DNA from: Acanthosoma haemorrhoidale
Lineage: Eukaryota > Arthropoda > Insecta > Hemiptera > Acanthosomatidae
Assembly: GCA_930367205.1 (NCBI GenBank)
Contig: OV884009.1
Location: 106,847,189-106,911,188, forward strand
Direction: 5' to 3'
Length of the DNA stretch: 64,000 nucleotides
Position numbers and translations under genes: made by a program
The notes under the pieces: generated by a model
The model's input: only the letters and a program-made list of their open reading frames with translations
What the model was told of the DNA's origin: nothing
The model's database searches: none
Part shown: one piece after another, positions 62,710 through 64,000 of the stretch
Position numbering within the stretch: the stretch's first letter is position 1
Layout: the number at the start of each line of letters is the position of its first letter

Positions 62710-62961
62710 GTATGAATGACTTATGACAAGTTGAATGACTGCTTTCTACAAGTTTACTTTTCCTTGACTCGTTGACTACTACTCAGTTACCATTTTTTAT
62801 TGATGTAACATAAATTATTACCTTTGAATTTGGTCAAGTTTTATTATGTTAATAATTACAAATTAAATGTATAGTAAATTTTATTAGTTATGTTATTCAT
62901 TAAAAATGAAAACAGACAATAATTAACGTAATTTGCATACATTTTATAAAATAAATAATTG

Positions 62962-64000
62962 TTAACACGTTGACTGCCAGGCGCATTTTCCATGGTTTGC
63001 CCAAGGCGCCAACGTGAATTTTTCGTTATGCCATGCATATTATGTTGAAATATTATTTGCAGCAAATAAAGTGAGTTATAAAATCATGCTTGAAGCATTT
63101 TTCGTGCTGGGGATCTCCGGTGACCCCACGGCGCCGTAGACAATTTTTACGATTGTACTTTATTTTTCAAACTGTCGTGCTTCGGTTGCTAAGCAGCTAC
63201 TCTCATTATTTAGTCTTATTCAGTGCGTCTTACAATCAAGTAAGTGCGTTTGATATATTTTTTAACTCTACATACGTTTTAGCATTTTATACCTCTCATT
63301 CAATTTTTTAATTAGCCCTTAAAAATATGGCTTCCAATGAAGATTATTCATCAAGTACATCATCTGACGGTGCAGTTTTACAAAGACCCTCAAAAATATT
63401 TCGACTGCTATCAGACAGTGAGGAAAGTTCCATCGGGTAGTTCATCCGATATGATAAGAGCTTCCATGGTACGTCGGCGCCGAATTGAGTATGACAGTGA
63501 AACTGAAGATAGCAATAATAATGAAGATGATATACCAAAAGAGTTTGATTTGAATTTGCATATTCCGTTAGGTAATAAAACCAACATAACATTTTCGGAT
63601 TCGTCAGGTATCAACGCATATCAATCAGAAATTTTTGCTTGTACGGAACCTCATGATTATTATTTCCTTTTTGTTACTGATGAAATATTCGAAATTATTG
63701 CAAAGCAAACGAACAACGCAAAGAAAATCAGAACTGCAATCACTTCGTTTAGATCAATGGTATGTAACAAATGCTAATAAAATAAAACGTTTCTTTGGTC
63801 TCATATGGATGGGATTAGTGCGATTACCAAAAATTGAGCTGTATTGTAGTAAATATGAAGGATACAACCTGACACTTCCACGCACAATTATGCCAAGAAA
63901 TCGATACGAATTGTTATTGCTGTTTCTTCATTTCAGCAATAATGAAGAAAATGATCCTAAAAATAGATTATCTAAAGTTGTTCATATTATCAATCATCTG
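62962..64000 (+). mobile_element. piggyBac-like element, left part
   Basis: Starts at TTAA (62962-62965), the invariant piggyBac target, followed by CACGTTGACTGCCAGGCGCA. An imperfect GC-rich palindromic segment lies near 63108-63138. A broken transposase begins at 63327. The right end is outside the window, so the duplicate TTAA cannot be checked. Confidence 0.85.
63327..64000 (+). pseudogene. piggyBac transposase, partial and frameshifted
   Basis: ATG at 63327 gives MASNEDYSSSTSSDGAVLQR, an acidic Ser-rich start usual for this family, ending at an early stop near 63439. The protein resumes in another frame (SSDMIRASMVRRRRIEYDSE, then IPLGNKTNITFSDSSGI and YYFLFVTDEIFEIIAKQTN). After 63777 a third frame continues with WMGLVRLPKIELYCSKYEGY and MPRNRYELLLLFLHFSNNEE, matching the piggyBac DDE domain before its first catalytic Asp. 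Two frameshifts show decay; the catalytic residues are beyond the window. Confidence 0.85.

Larger units (their letters stand above)
62710..64000. other. Intron at right edge, invaded by piggyBac-like element
   Basis: 62710-62961 is AT-rich. From 62962 on it is a piggyBac-like element that runs past the window end. Confidence 0.8.

Overview
The window is eukaryotic, AT-rich DNA from an arthropod, most likely an insect. It holds the middle of one very large plus-strand gene, a spectraplakin (Drosophila short stop/shot; vertebrate MACF1 and DST). I assembled 54 internal exons between 293 and 62709. Every junction is GT-AG, every phase matches, and together they give 13,431 nt or 4,477 codons without a stop. 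The window starts and ends inside introns, so the N-terminal actin-binding region and the C-terminal EF-hand and microtubule-binding parts lie outside it. The order of insect cannot be decided from this sequence.

Protein layout, numbering residues from the first exon seen: residues 1-913 (exons 1-15, 293-18752) are the later part of the plakin domain, a series of spectrin repeats with a split SH3 domain at about residues 355-405. Residues 913-2580 are one 5,002-nt exon (21167-26168) made of about 60 plectin/plakin-repeat-like motifs. Residues 2581-4477 (28294-62709) are part of the dystrophin-like spectrin-repeat rod, interrupted at about residues 3202-3279 by a Ser/Arg-rich linker. The phases imply that the plakin-repeat exon can be left out in frame only together with the small exon before it.

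Most large introns carry decayed transposable elements. I see three mariner-type elements (5339-6567, about 10268-11400, about 29827-30781), a pogo/Tigger element with TA duplications (16497-17937) and three further pogo/Tigger fragments, an internally deleted LTR retrotransposon (about 8578-10265), two non-LTR reverse transcriptase remnants (about 7720-8110 and 56530-58860), and the 5' part of a piggyBac-like element that runs off the right edge. There are also tRNA-related short repeats, several minisatellites, and a four-copy family of unrecognised 550-750 bp repeats, all in the same orientation as the gene.

Nothing here looks like a new multigene system. The more unusual observations are a 34-nt retroposed insert with an A-tail and a perfect 17-bp target duplication inside the Tigger element, the four-copy repeat family (one copy apparently splitting a LINE), a pair of roughly 200-bp inverted arms around the Tigger element, and the obligatory pairing of exon 15 with the plakin-repeat exon.
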